Assembly: GCA_002772495.1 (NCBI GenBank)
Contig: PCSX01000003.1
Span: forward strand, 1 to 7,639
Source of the DNA: Candidatus Vogelbacteria bacterium CG22_combo_CG10-13_8_21_14_all_37_9
GTDB lineage: Bacteria > Patescibacteriota > Minisyncoccia > Phycocordibacterales > XYD1-FULL-46-19
Direction of reading: 5' to 3'
DNA length: 7,639 nt
Part shown: positions 6,724 to 7,639 of the stretch, one piece after another
Position numbering within the stretch: the first letter of the stretch is position 1
How the letters are laid out: each line of letters starts with the position of its first letter
Program-made: the position numbers and the translations under genes
The notes under the pieces: generated by a model
The model's input: only the letters and a program-made list of their open reading frames with translations
What the model was told of the DNA's origin: nothing
Database searches by the model: none

Positions 6724-6768
6724 AACTATACCAGATTCTCACGATCGTGAGAATCTGGTATAGTTTTA
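6721..6768. repeat. Perfect 48-bp palindrome, copy 1, between convergent genes
   Basis: Arms 6721-6744 and 6745-6768 are perfect reverse complements with no loop (centre ACGATCGT). The first three bases are the rnc stop codon; the last three, on the other strand, are the stop codon of the PaaX/Cas2-like gene. The inner 42 bp (6724-6765, beginning AACTATACCAGA) recur exactly at 7380-7421. As RNA it would fold into a long hairpin in both directions, ending in TTTTA, so it may act as a bidirectional terminator for the two convergent genes. Confidence 0.97.
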
Positions 6769-7344
6769 GATTCTAAATTTTAAACGCAAATCAGCTTCGT
6801 TAGTTATATTGATAACTTCAGCAAATCGAGCGTAATTTCTAATTTCGAAAAATTCGATTAAGAAATCAATCTCTTTTTTGCAGGGGTAGGGAATAACCCA
6901 AATCGAATGTTGTAGTTCGATAAAACCTAATTCTTTTAATCGATCTCTGAAAGCGTCTCGTCGGGGTCGTAATTTCTCTGGAATATCGAAGAAAACTAAA
7001 CGCCAAATTTTATCCCAATGTTTGGGGATATTAAGTTCCATTTTATCGATATCATAACGTAGAACCTCTTTTTTTCCTGCCTCTGTAATGACAATTTCAA
7101 TTTTTCCATCAGATTCTTCTTGATAAGAAATTAAGTGGTGGTATTTAAATTCTTTTAGAGTTTGATAGAGATAATGGCGATCAATTTTTTGCCATTCCTT
7201 CGGAATCTTACTAATTATTTTTAAAGCTTGTTTAGGAGAGCGATTAAGAGAAAGTACCAGGCCAGCTTCTAAAGCTAACAATAATTTTTGCTTTCGAGGA
7301 CTAGATATTTTCTTTCTAGGTTTAAGTGATTTTTTAAGATTCAT
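6766..7344 (-). CDS. PaaX-like winged-helix protein with a Cas2-like C-terminal domain
   Basis: 192 residues. The first 20 are very basic. About 21-100 look like a winged helix (helix LLLALEAGLVLSLN, a recognition-helix region DRHYLYQTLKEFKYHHL, then a wing KIEIVITEAG). About 108-192 form a ferredoxin-like Cas2/PaaX C-terminal domain: KIWRLVFFDIPE with Asp120 at the position of the Cas2 metal-binding Asp, the basic helix RPRRDAFRDRLKELGF, then QHSIWVIPYPC. PaaX-type proteins are DNA-binding regulators. CRISPR Cas2 lacks the N-terminal winged helix, and no cas1 or repeat array is nearby, so a regulator or a non-CRISPR nuclease is favoured. The gene is convergent with rnc. It lies exactly between two identical palindromes, one ending in its stop codon and one 29 bases upstream of its ATG. 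Self-regulation through the palindrome is a plausible inference. No Shine-Dalgarno is seen. Confidence 0.85.
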   Translation of the reverse strand: MNLKKSLKPRKKISSPRKQKLLLALEAGLVLSLNRSPKQALKIISKIPKEWQKIDRHYLYQTLKEFKYHHLISYQEESDGKIEIVITEAGKKEVLRYDIDKMELNIPKHWDKIWRLVFFDIPEKLRPRRDAFRDRLKELGFIELQHSIWVIPYPCKKEIDFLIEFFEIRNYARFAEVINITNEADLRLKFRI

Positions 7345-7373
7345 AAAATTATTTTCTTAAATTTATCTTTTTA

Positions 7374-7427
7374 TTTTTCAACTATACCAGATTCTCACGA
7401 TCGTGAGAATCTGGTATAGTTGAAAAA
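7374..7427. repeat. Perfect 54-bp palindrome, copy 2, between divergent units
   Basis: Arms 7374-7400 and 7401-7427 are perfect reverse complements with no loop. The inner 42 bp (7380-7421) are identical to copy 1; the outer 6 bases of each arm (T-run plus C, mirrored as G plus A-run) differ from copy 1 but still match each other. It lies upstream of the PaaX/Cas2-like gene and of the rightward hairpin-rich region, so a terminator role alone does not explain it. Confidence 0.97.
7381..7420. promoter_or_regulatory. Candidate bidirectional promoter/operator inside palindrome copy 2
   Basis: On the plus strand TTCTCA (7392-7397), a 17-base spacer and TATAGT (7415-7420) preceded by TGG form an extended -10-like promoter. 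By symmetry the minus strand has the same at 7409-7404 and 7386-7381. Transcription would go leftward into the PaaX/Cas2-like gene with a leader of about 30 bases and rightward into the hairpin-rich region. The -35 match is four of six. Copy 1 carries the same elements pointing into the ends of rnc and of the PaaX/Cas2-like gene. Confidence 0.35.
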
Positions 7428-7463
7428 AGATTTAAATGGTTATTTATCAAGTATTTATTAGAG

Positions 7464-7639
7464 TGCGATGTTTGAATACCTCGGGGCTTTGCCTTGGGGC
7501 ATTCAAACACGCGATGTGTTTTGTATGGCCCCGGTGGGCCATACCTATTCTAACAAAACAACCATGGTGTTTAGCGTGCCTAATACCTCATCGGCTTCGA
7601 ATCAGTAGATTCGTGGCTTGGCCATAAATACGTGAGGAC
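7464..7639 (+). ncRNA. Candidate structured RNA, runs off the right edge
   Basis: Dense hairpins: 7465-7512, with GCG/CGC, then 9 bp TGTTTGAAT/ATTCAAACA, one A-C mismatch, then 9 bp closing on a TTT loop; 7517-7560, with TGTTTT/AAAACA outside a 9-bp GTATGGCCC/GGGCCATAC stem with loop CGGT; 7598-7613, CGAATC-AGTA-GATTCG, enclosed by CCTCA (7586-7590) and TGAGG (7633-7637). No known RNA family is recognised. A frame at 7468-7608 (46 codons, ATG) is open through it and could be a small gene; another at 7436-7627 looks like a shadow, rich in Cys, Trp and Arg. Nothing distinguishes strand with certainty. The plus strand is chosen because the G-U pairs fit it and the palindrome offers a promoter. 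Confidence 0.35.

Noticed and set aside
6721..7427. CRISPR-Cas adaptation locus
   Set aside because: The Cas2-like domain is fused to a winged helix as in PaaX-type proteins. No cas1 is present, and the two palindromes are 656 bp apart with a gene between them, not a repeat-spacer array.
7436..7627. 63-codon open frame as a gene
   Set aside because: Its product is rich in Cys, Trp and Arg with no recognisable pattern, and it crosses strong hairpins. The frame at 7468-7608 reads better but is short and also unproven.

Overview
The window reads as a compact bacterial chromosome segment, most likely from a CPR/Patescibacteria lineage (Parcubacteria-like). This is inferred from the very tight gene packing, genes with almost no 5' leader, a NusB-Nudix fusion, a cysteine-repeat membrane protein and a PaaX/Cas2-like winged-helix protein. 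No rRNA marker is present to confirm it.

Layout, left to right. A truncated dnaE (DNA polymerase III alpha) runs on the minus strand from 2300 off the left edge. A divergent plus-strand gene encodes an integral membrane protein with a C-terminal repeat of paired cysteines. Next comes rnhB (RNase HII). A 600-bp interval (4235-4831) follows, holding a 129-codon frame of unknown function. That frame is tiled by strong hairpins, closed by an 11-bp helix joining the two ends, and followed by a strong intrinsic terminator, so it may be a structured RNA instead of, or as well as, a gene. Then come rpmF (ribosomal protein bL32, own promoter and terminator), a nusB-Nudix fusion and rnc (RNase III), the last two only 2 bp apart. 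rnhB, rpmF, nusB and rnc make an RNA-processing and translation block.

The right end is the most unusual part. A minus-strand PaaX/Cas2-like gene is bracketed by two copies of the same perfect 42-bp palindrome, extended by local flanks to 48 bp and 54 bp. The first copy begins with the stop codon of rnc and ends with the stop codon of the PaaX/Cas2-like gene. The second lies upstream of that gene and in front of a second stretch rich in long hairpins (7464-7639), which runs off the right edge. Each palindrome carries the same promoter-like spacing on both strands. It could therefore be an operator/promoter for the wHTH protein, a mobile-element end, or a repetitive palindromic element.

Three genes (dnaE, rnhB, rpmF) have a -10 box 6 to 9 bases before the start codon. 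Their mRNAs should be leaderless or nearly so, which also fixes their start codons.
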